DNA of 64,000 bases from Aquimarina acroporae (GCF_023195925.1 NZ_JALPRE010000007.1:124001-188000); one strand, 5' to 3'; counted from the first letter of the stretch, positions 25,778 to 35,397 are shown. The notes: a model not told the origin generated them from the letters alone. A program made the numbers and translations.

Positions 25778-26871
25778 AATCTATACCCTATTGTGAATTC
25801 CATTGCTTCTGCTTTGGCTCCATGAGACCTAACCGTAAATTCTCCCAATACATTTTTGGTAAAGTAATACCTTAGACCTGCTCTAAGATATGTTTGCCCC
25901 TCAAAATCAAAAGGATAATATACATAATATCCATATTGCGTTAACAGAGAGACTTTACTCACTTTTAATTCGTGACCTAAATACATCCCAACTCTTTTCG
26001 AATCTTCATCTCCAGTCACTCCATCATTAAAGGCTCCTGTAGATCGAAAATCTATGAATCGCTCTAGGGCTTTAGAAAAAAACACTTCTGTTCCAAATTG
26101 AAAGGCGCTCTTTTTATTAATTCTTTTATCTATAAAAGCTCCAATTGTGTAAAACGGAAATTGACCTGATCCAACGACATCACTTTCATTAATTCCGCTT
26201 CTAAATAAAAAACCATATCCAAAAGGTTCGCTTCCTTTTACCATTCCTTTTTCTTTTTCACTATAAGCTGGTGTATCAGTATCTAGCATATAAGTGAGTC
26301 CTGCATTCAAAAATAAAGTATTGGTACTCTTATTTGGTGCTTTGGCATTACCATTAGAATAATGAACCACACCTAACCCAGCTTGAAGCCCTAAACCTTT
26401 TAATAAATTCTCTTTTTTAAAATTCAATAATAAGTACGTTGCACTTGTAAAATGAGAACCGTGGGCTACATTTCTGAAATTATCATCTTCATCATAAGGG
26501 TTGGTACTGTAGGCAAAACCTTGACCTAATCTTAACATTAAATATCTTTTTAAGAAATAGAAATTATAATGTGCATACAAACTAAAATGTTCACCTAGAT
26601 AACTATTATCCAAATCATTATACATAAAAGACACACCATATTCAGGGTTATTATATAACCTTTGCCATTCTTCTTCTCCAAAGGTTTTTTTCTGAAAAGA
26701 AAGTATTACCCCTGAAGGGTGACCCGTAATTAAGTGTGAAATATCGGGGTTGTGTTTTAAAATGGTGCCATAAAAATTGGTAACATCTAACGTATACCAT
26801 GACTTAGCTTTTTCCTGAGAATTCCCCAAAAAGCATACTAAGAAAAAAACTAAAACTATCCGATTTGTCAT
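25774..26871 (-). CDS. PagL-like lipid A deacylase / acyloxyacyl hydrolase family outer-membrane protein
   Basis: 365 residues from the ATG at 26871; signal peptide 1-19 (ends LGNSQ). The mature protein alternates short amphipathic strands, ends with an aromatic-rich strand (EFTIGYRL) and carries GVVHYSNGNAKAPN (about 193-206), the His-x-Ser-Asn motif of PagL-type deacylases. The family removes acyl chains from lipid A in the outer membrane. It is longer than classic PagL (about 170 residues), as in other Bacteroidetes members. A longer frame from GTG 26919 exists, but the promoter box at 26876-26883 lies inside it. Confidence 0.72.
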   Translation of the reverse strand: MTNRIVLVFFLVCFLGNSQEKAKSWYTLDVTNFYGTILKHNPDISHLITGHPSGVILSFQKKTFGEEEWQRLYNNPEYGVSFMYNDLDNSYLGEHFSLYAHYNFYFLKRYLMLRLGQGFAYSTNPYDEDDNFRNVAHGSHFTSATYLLLNFKKENLLKGLGLQAGLGVVHYSNGNAKAPNKSTNTLFLNAGLTYMLDTDTPAYSEKEKGMVKGSEPFGYGFLFRSGINESDVVGSGQFPFYTIGAFIDKRINKKSAFQFGTEVFFSKALERFIDFRSTGAFNDGVTGDEDSKRVGMYLGHELKVSKVSLLTQYGYYVYYPFDFEGQTYLRAGLRYYFTKNVLGEFTVRSHGAKAEAMEFTIGYRL

Positions 26872-26875
26872 CCGG

Positions 26876-26905
26876 CAAAAGTAGCAATAATGGTAAAATA
26901 ACCAA
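26876..26905 (-). promoter_or_regulatory. Promoter of the PagL-like gene, near-leaderless
   Basis: An exact -7 box TACTTTTG (26883-26876) ends four bases before the ATG at 26871. TTGG (26905-26902) lies 18 bases upstream, in the -33 position. This fixes the start at 26871 and predicts almost no 5' UTR. Confidence 0.55.
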
Positions 26906-26944
26906 TTTGATATCCTCACTTAGTGTGAAGAACGTGCAGATTAG

Positions 26945-27898
26945 TTAAAAAATTGCTGAGGCAATCTTTTTAATATTATCAGATTTACCCATAGAATAAT
27001 AATGTAATACCGGCACACCATATTCCATTAATTCCTTTGATTGTTGTATTGCAAACTCTATTCCCACTTCTCTTACTTCTTTATTGGTTTTACACTGCTC
27101 AACAGCTCTAACCAACTCATCTGGAATATCCAGCTTAAACACCTGAGGAAGTAATTGAAGATGTCTTTTTACCGCCACAGGTTTTATACCAGGTATGATA
27201 GGCACATTTATTCCTGACTCTTTGGCTTTTTCTACAAATTCAAAGTACTTTTTATTATCAAAGAACATTTGAGTTACTACATAGTCTGCCCCAGCATCAA
27301 CTTTATGTTTTAATCTTCTTAAATCAGAATCAATAGAAGGGGCTTCCATATGTTTTTCAGGATAACCAGCGACTCCTACACAAAAATCAGACTGATTATC
27401 GGTTTCTATCACTTCATGCAAAAACTGACCCCTATTCATATTTACAATCTGCTCTACCAATTCATTTGCAAAGTTATGTCCTCCACGAGTAGGTGTAAAG
27501 TATTTTTCTTCTTTCATGGCATCCCCTCGTAAAGCCATTACATTATCTATTCCCAGATAATGACAGTCTACCAGCAAATATTCTGTTTCTTCTTTGGTAA
27601 AACCACCACACAATACATGCGGAATAGTATCTACATTGTACTTATGTTTAATTGAAGCACAGATTCCCACGGTACCAGGACGCATTCTTGTTAGTTTTTT
27701 ATCTAACAATCCATCACGGTCGATATAAATAAATTCTTCTCTAGAAGTAGTTACATCAATAAAAGGAGGATTAAACTCCATTAATGGATCAATGTTATCA
27801 TACAATTCCTGTATACTTCTTCCTTTTTGTGGAGGTATCAATTCAAATGAAAATAAGGTTTTCCCTTTTGCATTTTTAATATGATCTGTAACTTTCAT
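26945..27898 (-). CDS. metF: 5,10-methylenetetrahydrofolate reductase
   Basis: 317 residues, TIM barrel with FAD. FSFELIPPQKG (about 16-26) carries the catalytic Glu; DVTTSREEF, the VMALRGDAM FAD-binding segment, CVGVAGYPEKH and VTQMFFDNKKYFEFV follow. It makes 5-methyl-THF, the methyl donor for MetH encoded just upstream in the same transcript. Last gene of the metH operon (18 bases after the DinB-like gene), under the SAM-I riboswitch at 32227. Confidence 0.96.
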   Translation of the reverse strand: MKVTDHIKNAKGKTLFSFELIPPQKGRSIQELYDNIDPLMEFNPPFIDVTTSREEFIYIDRDGLLDKKLTRMRPGTVGICASIKHKYNVDTIPHVLCGGFTKEETEYLLVDCHYLGIDNVMALRGDAMKEEKYFTPTRGGHNFANELVEQIVNMNRGQFLHEVIETDNQSDFCVGVAGYPEKHMEAPSIDSDLRRLKHKVDAGADYVVTQMFFDNKKYFEFVEKAKESGINVPIIPGIKPVAVKRHLQLLPQVFKLDIPDELVRAVEQCKTNKEVREVGIEFAIQQSKELMEYGVPVLHYYSMGKSDNIKKIASAIF

Positions 27899-27916
27899 TT
27901 TCTACAATTATCGTTT

Positions 27917-28405
27917 CTAGTGTTTTTTAAGTTTCGTTTTTATTTGACTGTATAACATATTTACTTGTCCCAAATGATAAATATCATGCTGAACAGCACC
28001 CCTTATCATGTACGCATTACTATAATCTTTTCCCATAGTAAACTCGTTTACCCACGAATCTGGTTTGGCCTCAAGCAATTCACAAAGAGATTCATGAGTA
28101 GATTTTAATTCTTTTAGAATTTTATCTTTTTGCCCCTGATCCACTTTCAATATGTTTGGCCTCCAATCTTTTTCCGAATTCATTTCTATGCTATAAGTGT
28201 CATTGTCTTTCAATTTCTCTAAGACAAACACTTTCCAATCTATGATATGGTAAACAAGTTCTGTAATAGAATGACTAGCTCCTTCTGGTGTCTGGTTCCA
28301 AAATATGACAGGAATCTCTTCTAAGGTTTTAAATAGTGAAGGACCATACCACGGTTGGCCGTTAAAAGCCTCGTCTATTTGTTGTATACAATCTTCGACA
28401 TCCAT
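27917..28405 (-). CDS. DinB-like four-helix protein
   Basis: 162 residues. The metal-binding histidines of DinB/YfiT-like proteins are visible: one in ELVYHIIDWK (about 48) and two in AVQHDIYHLGQVN (about 139 and 143). The family fold is a four-helix bundle, some members being thiol-dependent transferases; many are of unknown role. Its place between metH and metF, with gaps of 2 and 18 bases, ties it to methionine synthesis or to the SAM-controlled transcript, but its reaction is not known. Confidence 0.8.
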   Translation of the reverse strand: MDVEDCIQQIDEAFNGQPWYGPSLFKTLEEIPVIFWNQTPEGASHSITELVYHIIDWKVFVLEKLKDNDTYSIEMNSEKDWRPNILKVDQGQKDKILKELKSTHESLCELLEAKPDSWVNEFTMGKDYSNAYMIRGAVQHDIYHLGQVNMLYSQIKTKLKKH

Positions 28406-28407
28406 AA

Positions 28408-31080
28408 TTATTCAATAACATTTGGGCTCAACCATTTTTGAGCATACTCGGGAGAAACATTTTTACGTTTAGCAAAATCCTGAACTTGATCATCTTTTAT
28501 TTTTCCAAGACCAAAATAACGAGCTTCCTGATTTCCAAAATAGTATCCAGAAACAGAAGCTGCCGGCCACATGGCTAAGCTTTCGGTTAACTCAACTCCT
28601 ATATTTTCTTTTACTTTTAACAACTCCCAAATAGTGAGTTTTTCGAGATGATCCGGACAGGCAGGATATCCAGGAGCAGGACGAATGCCTTTATATTCTT
28701 CTTTAATAAGCTCTTCATTGGTAAGATTTTCTTGGTTTGCATACCCCCAATGCTCCTTACGTATGTTCTCATGCAAATACTCGGCAAAAGCTTCTGCCAA
28801 CCTATCGGCTAAAGCCTTAATCATTATAGAGTTATAATCATCATGATCTGCTTCGAATTGCTTTGCAAGTTTTTCAGTTCCAAAACCAGCAGTCACACAA
28901 AAACATCCTATATAATCCTGAATTTCGCTTTCCTTAGGTGCAATAAAATCGGCTAATGCAAAATTAGGTTTCCCGGCATGTTTTTTAAGTTGTTGCCTTA
29001 GAGTTCTAAAACTAAAAACACCTTTCCCATTAAGCACTTCTATATCATCATCGTTTAATGTGTTGGCTTCAAACAATCCAAAAACTGCTTTTCCTTTAAG
29101 AAGCCTCTCATTTAAAACCTTGTTTAATAGTATTTTGGCATCATTAAATAAAACCTCTGCCTGCTCCCCTACTATTTCATCAGTTAATATCGCAGGATAT
29201 TTTCCATGAAGATCCCATGATCTAAAAAATGGGGTCCAATCGATATAAGGGAGTAACTTTTCTAAATCGAAATCCTCAATTACTTGAATTCCTAATTGAT
29301 TGGGTTTACTAATTTCTGAAGTTGTCCAATCAATTTTATATTTATTCTTTCGAGCTTCTTCTATGGACAAATATTCTTTTTGTTTGGTTCTCTTGAGAAA
29401 TCCATCTCTAAACTTTTCATAATTTTCCTTTAGATCTCCAATATATTTTTGATTACTTCTTTTGTTCAGTAAGTCTCCAACTACAGTTACAGCTCTGGAA
29501 GCATCATTTACATGAACAACAGCATTTTTATATTGCGGATCAATTTTCACTGCAGTATGCGCCTTAGAAGTTGTAGCTCCGCCAATTAACAATGGAATAT
29601 TGAAGTTTTTACGATCCATTTCTTTTGCCAAATACACCATTTCATCTAAAGACGGAGTTATAAGACCACTTAACCCTATAATATCAACTTGTTCGTCTAT
29701 GGCGGTTTGAATTATTTTTTCGGGAGGAACCATGACACCAAGATCAACGATCTCATAATTGTTACATCCTAATACCACTGAAACAATGTTTTTTCCAATA
29801 TCATGAACATCTCCCTTGACAGTAGCCATCAGTATTTTTCCATTTGACTCTGTAACAGTTCCTTTATCTTCTTCAATAAAGGGCAATAAATAAGCTACGG
29901 CTTTTTTCATCACTCTAGCCGATTTTACCACCTGAGGTAAAAACATTTTCCCTGAACCAAAAAGATCACCAACAACATTCATCCCAGTCATTAAATGCCC
30001 CTCTATAACTTCGATAGGCTTATCAACATTTTGTCTCGCTTCTTCTACGTCTTCTTCTATAAATTGATCTATTCCTTTTACCAGAGCCCTTGTAATTCTA
30101 TTCTGCAAGGGTTCCTCTCTCCAAGAAAGGTCAACTGTTTTTTCTTTTTTAGACCCTTTTACTGTTTCTGCAACATCTAATAACCTTTCTGTAGCATCGG
30201 CTCTTCTATCAAGAATTACATCTTCTACATATTCCAATAAATCTTTAGGGATATCATCATACACTTCCAGCATAGCAGGGTTAACAATACCTATATTCAT
30301 GCCGGCTTTAATAGCATGATACAGAAATACCGAATGCATAGCTTCTCTTACAACGTTATTCCCTCTAAAGGAAAATGACACATTACTCACCCCTCCACTG
30401 ACACTACAATGCGGCAGATTTTGTCTTACCCAACGAGTAGCTTCAATAAAATCAACTGCATTTTTGCGATGCTCCTCCATACCTGTAGCTACAGGAAAAA
30501 TATTTAAATCAAAAATGATATCTTCTGGTGGAAATTTGACCTTATTTACCAACACCTCATAGGATCTTTTGGCGATTTCGATTCTACGCTCATAATTATC
30601 GGCCTGTCCAACTTCATCAAATGCCATTACAATTACAGCAGCTCCATAGCGTTTTATAGCTTTTGCATGTTTAACGAATTCTTCCTCTCCTTCTTTTAAA
30701 CTGATGGAGTTGACTACGCATTTTCCTTGCACCACTTGTAGACCTGCTTCTATGATTTCCCATTTGGAGCTATCGATCATGATGGGTACCCGAGCAATAT
30801 CAGGCTCTGCTACAATCAAATTCAAGAATTTGACCATTGCTTCTTTACCGTCTATTAATCCATCATCCATATTGATATCGATGATCTGTGCCCCTCCTTC
30901 TACTTGATGCCTGGCAATAGAAAGTGCTTCTTCATAATTCTCTTCTTTAATTAATCGAAGAAATTTACGAGATCCTGCTACGTTTGTTCGTTCCCCAACA
31001 TTTACGAAGTTAGATTCGGGAGTGATTACCAGAGGTTCCAATCCTGACAGTTTCATGTATCGTACTGACTCTTTATTCAT
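28408..31080 (-). CDS. metH: Cobalamin-dependent methionine synthase, folate/B12/activation part
   Basis: 890 residues from the ATG at 31080 ([13 protein letters not shown]). Pterin-binding domain (about 15-300; [16 protein letters not shown]), B12 cap (about 310-410), B12-binding Rossmann domain with [10 protein letters not shown] (His ligand of cobalt, about 450) and [13 protein letters not shown], then the SAM-binding reactivation domain (about 590-890; [12 protein letters not shown]). The homocysteine domain is encoded by the separate upstream gene, 2 bases away. A longer frame to 31170 would overlap that gene and lacks homology. It is the B12-dependent final step of methionine synthesis, so MetE-independent. 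Confidence 0.95.
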   Translation of the reverse strand: MNKESVRYMKLSGLEPLVITPESNFVNVGERTNVAGSRKFLRLIKEENYEEALSIARHQVEGGAQIIDINMDDGLIDGKEAMVKFLNLIVAEPDIARVPIMIDSSKWEIIEAGLQVVQGKCVVNSISLKEGEEEFVKHAKAIKRYGAAVIVMAFDEVGQADNYERRIEIAKRSYEVLVNKVKFPPEDIIFDLNIFPVATGMEEHRKNAVDFIEATRWVRQNLPHCSVSGGVSNVSFSFRGNNVVREAMHSVFLYHAIKAGMNIGIVNPAMLEVYDDIPKDLLEYVEDVILDRRADATERLLDVAETVKGSKKEKTVDLSWREEPLQNRITRALVKGIDQFIEEDVEEARQNVDKPIEVIEGHLMTGMNVVGDLFGSGKMFLPQVVKSARVMKKAVAYLLPFIEEDKGTVTESNGKILMATVKGDVHDIGKNIVSVVLGCNNYEIVDLGVMVPPEKIIQTAIDEQVDIIGLSGLITPSLDEMVYLAKEMDRKNFNIPLLIGGATTSKAHTAVKIDPQYKNAVVHVNDASRAVTVVGDLLNKRSNQKYIGDLKENYEKFRDGFLKRTKQKEYLSIEEARKNKYKIDWTTSEISKPNQLGIQVIEDFDLEKLLPYIDWTPFFRSWDLHGKYPAILTDEIVGEQAEVLFNDAKILLNKVLNERLLKGKAVFGLFEANTLNDDDIEVLNGKGVFSFRTLRQQLKKHAGKPNFALADFIAPKESEIQDYIGCFCVTAGFGTEKLAKQFEADHDDYNSIMIKALADRLAEAFAEYLHENIRKEHWGYANQENLTNEELIKEEYKGIRPAPGYPACPDHLEKLTIWELLKVKENIGVELTESLAMWPAASVSGYYFGNQEARYFGLGKIKDDQVQDFAKRKNVSPEYAQKWLSPNVIE

Positions 31081-31082
31081 AA

Positions 31083-32084
31083 TTATACTGCTACACTTAC
31101 TAAACGTGGTTTGTAATCTTTTACTAAATCTGCTATTGCTTCTATATGCTCTGGTGTGGTTCCACAACATCCTCCTACTATATTGACCAAACTCTTATCT
31201 AAATATTCTTTTATTTGAGTCGCCATTTGTTCAGGCGTTTCATCATACTCCCCAAAGGCATTAGGTAAACCAGCATTAGGGTGAGCAGACACCGCAAAAG
31301 GTGCTTTTTGAGATAACACCTCCAAGTGAGGTGTTAGTTGATTTGCCCCCAAGGCACAGTTAAACCCTATAGATAACATAGGAATATGTGAAACTGAAAT
31401 CAAAAAAGCCTCTGCCGTTTGACCAGACAACGTTCTACCACTAGCATCGGTAATCGTTCCACTGACCATAATTGGGATGTCAATTTCTCGTTCGTCTTTA
31501 ACCTCTTCTATGGCAAAAAGAGCAGCTTTAGCATTTAAAGTATCAAAAACTGTTTCAACCAGCAATATATCCGCGCCTCCATCGATTAAAGCTTCTACCT
31601 GTTGCTTATATGCTATTTTTAGTTCATCAAAACTCACAGCCCTGTATCCCGGATCATTAACATCTGGAGACATACTTGCTGTTTTGTTTGTTGGGCCAAT
31701 AGAGCCAGCAACAAAACGTGGTTTGTAAGGTTCTTTTGCTGTAAACTCATCTGCGACTTCTTTTGCAATTTTTGCAGACTGGTAATTTAATTCATACACC
31801 AAATCCTCCATTTCATAATCTGCCATTGCTATAGTAGTTCCAGAAAAAGTATTAGTCTCAACGATATCTGCCCCAGCTTCAAAATATAATTTATGCACCT
31901 CTTTTATAGCTTCGGGCTGTGTAATACTTAATAAGTCATTGTTCCCTTGAAGAGGTGTAGGCCAGTCTTTAAATCGTTCACCTCTAAAATCTTCTTCAGT
32001 AAACTTATGACGTTGTAGCATTGTTCCCATTGCTCCATCAAGTACAAGGATTTTTTCTTCTAGTATTTGTCTTATATCTTTCAT
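31083..32084 (-). CDS. metH: Methionine synthase, homocysteine-binding part
   Basis: 333 residues from the ATG at 32084 (the frame also opens at a TTG at 32093). Zn/homocysteine S-methyltransferase barrel: [13 protein letters not shown] at 10-22, then the zinc cysteines in [10 protein letters not shown] and [11 protein letters not shown]. It supplies the homocysteine-activating half of MetH, the rest being the next gene. The split falls exactly between the homocysteine and folate domains and both halves have normal starts and stops, so it is a stable two-gene form known from other Bacteroidetes, not a frameshift. Confidence 0.94.
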   Translation of the reverse strand: MKDIRQILEEKILVLDGAMGTMLQRHKFTEEDFRGERFKDWPTPLQGNNDLLSITQPEAIKEVHKLYFEAGADIVETNTFSGTTIAMADYEMEDLVYELNYQSAKIAKEVADEFTAKEPYKPRFVAGSIGPTNKTASMSPDVNDPGYRAVSFDELKIAYKQQVEALIDGGADILLVETVFDTLNAKAALFAIEEVKDEREIDIPIMVSGTITDASGRTLSGQTAEAFLISVSHIPMLSIGFNCALGANQLTPHLEVLSQKAPFAVSAHPNAGLPNAFGEYDETPEQMATQIKEYLDKSLVNIVGGCCGTTPEHIEAIADLVKDYKPRLVSVAV

Positions 32085-32197
32085 ATCAATCAAACTACAT
32101 TATGCTTTATAAACTCTATTTCTCAGTAAACATCATATACCAAAAACCTGGTTGTTACCTACAACTTACAGCAATAAATACAAATCAAGAAAAATGG

Positions 32198-32220
32198 GAA
32201 AAATATAACTTTGGTTATAT
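32198..32220 (-). terminator. Candidate expression-platform hairpin of the metH riboswitch
   Basis: ATATAAC / GTTATAT stem (32220-32214 with 32209-32203), loop CAAA, followed by a TTTTT stretch on the minus strand, 7 bases after the aptamer P1. It could be the SAM-induced terminator, but it is AT-rich and weak. Confidence 0.45.
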
Positions 32221-32226
32221 ATCTTC

Positions 32227-32332
32227 GTTATCTATTCCTACAAAACAATCGGATAGAATGTAGCACCTTCTTTAACAGATAAAGGGTTGCTAAGGCTTCA
32301 CGGGGTCTATTCCCTCCACCTTTCTTGATAAC
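32227..32332 (-). ncRNA. SAM-I (S-box) riboswitch upstream of metH
   Basis: Minus-strand RNA with the S-box core in order: P1 GTTATC (32332-32327), AAGAAAGGTGGAGGGA, the GACCCCGTGAAGCC segment, TTAGCAACC, a small P3 hairpin, AAGGTGCTA, and the P1 partner GATAAC (32232-32227). These are the conserved SAM-I positions. It lies 142 bases before the metH homocysteine gene and would lower metH-DinB-metF expression when SAM is high. Nearly the same core occurs at 48182-48287. Confidence 0.92.
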
Positions 32333-32351
32333 ATTTAATACTTTAATGAAC

Positions 32352-32370
32352 ATAACGGATATACCGTTAT
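32352..32370. promoter_or_regulatory. Palindrome upstream of the metH riboswitch
   Basis: Perfect 7-bp arms ATAACGG / CCGTTAT with a 5-base spacer, 20 bases upstream of the aptamer. It is either an operator near the metH transcription start or a hairpin ending the ferredoxin transcript. No T-run is present, which favours an operator. The rest of 32371-32493 is AT-rich, apart from a small CCAGAA/TTCTGG hairpin at 32478-32493 right after the ferredoxin stop. Confidence 0.4.
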
Positions 32371-32493
32371 TTTGACTACAAATTAAACTTATAACCTTTT
32401 GTTATGCAAGTTTATTTGTAATTTTTATGATTCCTCAATAAAATTATCAGTTTTCGAGGTAATCATTTTGTAATAATCCAGAAATTCTTCTGG

Positions 32494-32814
32494 TTAAGAT
32501 TCAGGAGCCAATTCTACCTCTAATCCATCTAATTCTGGAGTTATTGGTATTTGACACCCAAGTCGACTATTATCTTCTACATAAAAAGCTTCGGCTAACA
32601 TTAAATCTTCATCGTCACTCATTTCCGGCAAATTATGATTTGATAACACATAACATTGACATGATGCACACATGGCCATTCCTCCACAAGTTCCTTCTAC
32701 GGGAAGCTCATAAGCTTTACAAACTTCCATCAGGTTCATATTCATATCGGTAGGCGCCTGCACCTCATGAACTACACCTTCTCGATCTTTTATTTTTATG
32801 GTAACGTCGGACAT
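32494..32814 (-). CDS. [2Fe-2S] ferredoxin, adrenodoxin type
   Basis: 106 residues. Cluster cysteines lie in GTCGGMAMCASCQC (Cys43, Cys49, Cys52) and LGCQI (about Cys87), the C-x5-C-x2-C...C pattern of vertebrate/ISC-type ferredoxins. Acidic C-terminus. Beside a ferredoxin reductase and the siroheme sulfite reductase it is the natural electron carrier to sulfite, though ISC-type roles cannot be excluded. It has its own -7 box and follows a hairpin terminator. Confidence 0.92.
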   Translation of the reverse strand: MSDVTIKIKDREGVVHEVQAPTDMNMNLMEVCKAYELPVEGTCGGMAMCASCQCYVLSNHNLPEMSDDEDLMLAEAFYVEDNSRLGCQIPITPELDGLEVELAPES

Positions 32815-32833
32815 ATTAATATTTTTCTACGTA

Positions 32834-32841
32834 CAAATATA
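32834..32841 (-). promoter_or_regulatory. Ferredoxin gene -7 box
   Basis: Exact TATATTTG (32841-32834), 19 bases before the ATG at 32814, just after the hairpin at 32848-32878. Confidence 0.55.
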
Positions 32842-32847
32842 AGTAAA

Positions 32848-32878
32848 GACCTCACAGATTTTTGCAACCTGTGAGGTC
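32848..32878 (-). terminator. Hairpin after the ferredoxin reductase gene
   Basis: Perfect 10-bp stem GACCTCACAG / CTGTGAGGTC with an 11-base loop, 20 bases after the reductase stop. The following T-run is short (TTT), so termination may be partial. Confidence 0.6.
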
Positions 32879-32898
32879 AAAAACCTAAATATTGTCTT

Positions 32899-33954
32899 TT
32901 AAACGATTGCTTTTACAACCTCTTTCTTTGCTTCTTTTTTGGTACCATCGAATCCTTCAACTCCTCCAACTGTAGTATATTTCATAACATATTTTTTGTC
33001 TGGATGAATTCTTTGATAAGCACTCTGACACATGATCGCTGCCTCATGAAAACCCGAAAGTATCAATTTCAATTTCCCTTTGTAGGTATTCACATCTCCA
33101 ATGGCATATATACCTGGAATATTAGTTTGATAATCATAAGAATTATCAACTTTTATAGCATTTTTTTCGATCTCTAATCCCCAATTGGCAATAGGACCAA
33201 GTTTTGGAGATAATCCAAATAATGGAATAAAGTAATCGGTATCTAAATGGATGTCGCCTTTGGTTTTGTGCTTAATCCCAACTGCAGTTATGTGATCATC
33301 ACCTTTCAGTTCTTTTACCTCAGCTTCTGTAATCAGGTTCACTTTTCCTAGTTTAGAAAGTTCTGCTACTCGCTCTACTGAATCGAGTGCACCTCTAAAT
33401 TCGTTTCTTCTATGTACTAAGGTTACTTCGCTAGCGACATCTGCCAAGAAGATGGTCCAATCTAATGCAGAATCTCCACCTCCAGCGATCACTACTCTTT
33501 TATCTCTATATACTTCTGGATCTCTAATAATATAAGCAACTCCTTTATCCTCAAAATCTGTAATATTTGGGATTGGTGGTTTACGAGGTTCAAAAGAACC
33601 TAATCCACCTGCAATAGCTACTACCGGAGCATTATGTTTTGTCCCCTTATTAGTAGTTACCAAAAACGTGTCATCTTCTAACTTCTCTATAGTTTCTGCT
33701 CTTTCACCTAAGGTAAATCCTGGACTAAAAGGTTTTATTTGTTCCATTAAATTATCTACCAGCTGTCCGGCCATAATTTCTGGAAAACCAGGAATATCAT
33801 ATATTGGTTTTTTCGGATATATTTCTGCGCATTGTCCTCCTGGTTGTGGTAATGCATCGATTAGATGTGTTTTCAACTTCAATAATCCTGCTTCAAAAAC
33901 GGTAAACAACCCTGTTGGTCCCGCTCCTATGATTAAAATATCAGTCTTGATCAT
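32899..33954 (-). CDS. Ferredoxin-NADP+ reductase, thioredoxin-reductase-like type
   Basis: 351 residues from the ATG at 33954. FAD motif IIGAGPTGLFTVFEAG (about 7-22), the PGGQCAEIYPKKPIYDIPGFP segment typical of this FNR class, NADP motif VVIAGGGDSALDWTIFLAD, and a C-terminal YAIGDVNTYKGKLKLILSGFHEAAIM. The CxxC redox pair of true thioredoxin reductases is absent, as expected for FNR. It probably reduces the neighbouring ferredoxin for sulfite reduction. Its start overlaps the siroheme gene by 14 bases, so the two are translationally coupled. Confidence 0.93.
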   Translation of the reverse strand: MIKTDILIIGAGPTGLFTVFEAGLLKLKTHLIDALPQPGGQCAEIYPKKPIYDIPGFPEIMAGQLVDNLMEQIKPFSPGFTLGERAETIEKLEDDTFLVTTNKGTKHNAPVVAIAGGLGSFEPRKPPIPNITDFEDKGVAYIIRDPEVYRDKRVVIAGGGDSALDWTIFLADVASEVTLVHRRNEFRGALDSVERVAELSKLGKVNLITEAEVKELKGDDHITAVGIKHKTKGDIHLDTDYFIPLFGLSPKLGPIANWGLEIEKNAIKVDNSYDYQTNIPGIYAIGDVNTYKGKLKLILSGFHEAAIMCQSAYQRIHPDKKYVMKYTTVGGVEGFDGTKKEAKKEVVKAIV

Positions 33955-34543
33955 GTTCAACTTCTTTTTTTCCTATTAATCCTTTGGTGAATTCATTGAG
34001 TGTTTCAACTTTTTCCTCGAAATCACCTTTTATTGTTTTTCTATATTCATTCAAATTTTTAACTAAATCATCAATATTTTCAGGAATTACTTCCTCAAAA
34101 AACTGACGTAATCTTTTGGCTGTGGTTGGCGATTTCCCATTGGTGGAAATAGCTACCTTCACGTTACCCTTTGTTACAATACCTCCCATATAAAAATCAC
34201 AATACGGTGGATTATCTGCAACATTCACCAACTTACTTCTTTTCCTGCAATCCTTGTACACTTTTATATTAACCTCAGGAATATCTGTAGTGGCAATTAC
34301 TATGTGTTTACCTTTTAAGTAACGTCTGTGATACTTTTTGGTAATCATTTCTACTCCAAATTTATTTGCCAATGCGACTGTATCTTCTCTGAACATTGGT
34401 GACACCATGGTGACTTTAGCATCTGGACTAGACTTTGTTAAGAACGTTAGTTTTTCTTCGGCAACATTACCTCCTCCTACAATTAGGATTTCTAGGTTCT
34501 TTACCTTTAAAAAAACCGGATATAAATTATTTCTTTCCTCCAT
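33941..34543 (-). CDS. Precorrin-2 dehydrogenase (siroheme synthase N-terminal domain)
   Basis: 200 residues. Rossmann start NLEILIVGGGNVAEEKLTFL (about 14-33), then CysG/Met8-like features: TTDIPEVN, VNVADNPPYCDFYMGGIVTKGNVKVAISTNGKSPTTAKRLR split over about 105-145, where the Asp of NVADNP is the key catalytic position in Met8p. It makes sirohydrochlorin from precorrin-2, and perhaps also inserts iron. It follows cobA by 21 bases; together they supply siroheme for the sulfite reductase upstream. It is shorter than yeast Met8p, so the chelatase role is uncertain. Confidence 0.9.
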   Translation of the reverse strand: MEERNNLYPVFLKVKNLEILIVGGGNVAEEKLTFLTKSSPDAKVTMVSPMFREDTVALANKFGVEMITKKYHRRYLKGKHIVIATTDIPEVNIKVYKDCRKRSKLVNVADNPPYCDFYMGGIVTKGNVKVAISTNGKSPTTAKRLRQFFEEVIPENIDDLVKNLNEYRKTIKGDFEEKVETLNEFTKGLIGKKEVEHDQD

Positions 34544-34564
34544 TATTTCAGCATTCCCATTTTA

Positions 34565-35335
34565 TTAAGATACAATTTCTTTCTGTACTTCTTGATAAAT
34601 GGATGCCAGTTTTACTCTTTGTTCAACTACTTCACCAATAACTATTATTGCTGGTGAAGACAATTTTTTCTCCAGAACCACTTGCTCTATTGTATCAATT
34701 GTACCAAATCCAAATTGTTCATTTCTAGTAGTTCCATTTTGAATAATAGCCACCGGAACGTTGCTTTTGTTTTCGGCTGCAAAGATACTAACTATTTCAC
34801 TCAACTTACTCATTCCCATTAAAATTACCACAGTTGCATTTGATTTAGCTGCCAGGCAAACATCCTGTGATAATTTATGAGATTTTGTGGTACCGGTAAT
34901 GACCCAAAAACTTTCAGAAGCTCCTCTTTTGGTTAAAGGAATCCCTTGATAAGCCGGCACAGCCAGGGCCGATGATATTCCCGGAACCATTTGTGTTTCT
35001 ATAGCTTGCTCCCTAGCATAATCTATTTCTTCGGCTCCTCTTCCAAAAATAAAAGGATCTCCTCCTTTTAGTCGAACTACATGACCATGGCTCTTGGCTC
35101 TAGCAACGATTAAATCATTAATCTGTTCTTGCCTGTACGCATAGCATCCTTTTCGTTTACCAACAAAAATTTTCTCAGCTTCGGGAGCATAGGCCAACAG
35201 ATCTTCATTGATAAGTGCATCATACAACACCACATCTGCAGACTCTAAAGCTTTGATCGCTTTAAGCGTTATTAAATCTGGATCTCCAGGTCCCGCTCCT
35301 ACGACGGTCAATTTCGGTGTTTTACTTCTCATCAT
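34565..35335 (-). CDS. cobA: Uroporphyrinogen-III C-methyltransferase
   Basis: 256 residues. Tetrapyrrole methylase fold with VVGAGPGDPDLITLKA (about 11-26), VRLKGGDPFIFGRG (SAM-binding loop), VPGISSALAVPAYQGIPLTKRG and VILMGMSKL. It uses two SAM to convert uroporphyrinogen III to precorrin-2. It is a single-domain SUMT; the dehydrogenase is the separate next gene. Part of the siroheme unit of the sulfate-reduction operon. MM at the start gives two possible ATGs, 35335 and 35332. Confidence 0.95.
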   Translation of the reverse strand: MMRSKTPKLTVVGAGPGDPDLITLKAIKALESADVVLYDALINEDLLAYAPEAEKIFVGKRKGCYAYRQEQINDLIVARAKSHGHVVRLKGGDPFIFGRGAEEIDYAREQAIETQMVPGISSALAVPAYQGIPLTKRGASESFWVITGTTKSHKLSQDVCLAAKSNATVVILMGMSKLSEIVSIFAAENKSNVPVAIIQNGTTRNEQFGFGTIDTIEQVVLEKKLSSPAIIVIGEVVEQRVKLASIYQEVQKEIVS

Positions 35336-35397
35336 TAATGATTTTTATCATTTCACTTCAACTAAATTTTCTTTAGAACTTAATCAAAGTTATAGCA

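Noticed and set aside
31078-31085. Apparent break of metH into two frames
   Set aside because: Both halves have their own ATG and stop, the split falls on a domain border, and the split form is known in this phylum; not a frameshift or sequencing error.
31081-31170. Extended N-terminus of the second metH gene
   Set aside because: The extra 30 codons overlap the upstream gene in another frame and do not resemble MetH; the ATG at 31080 is preferred.
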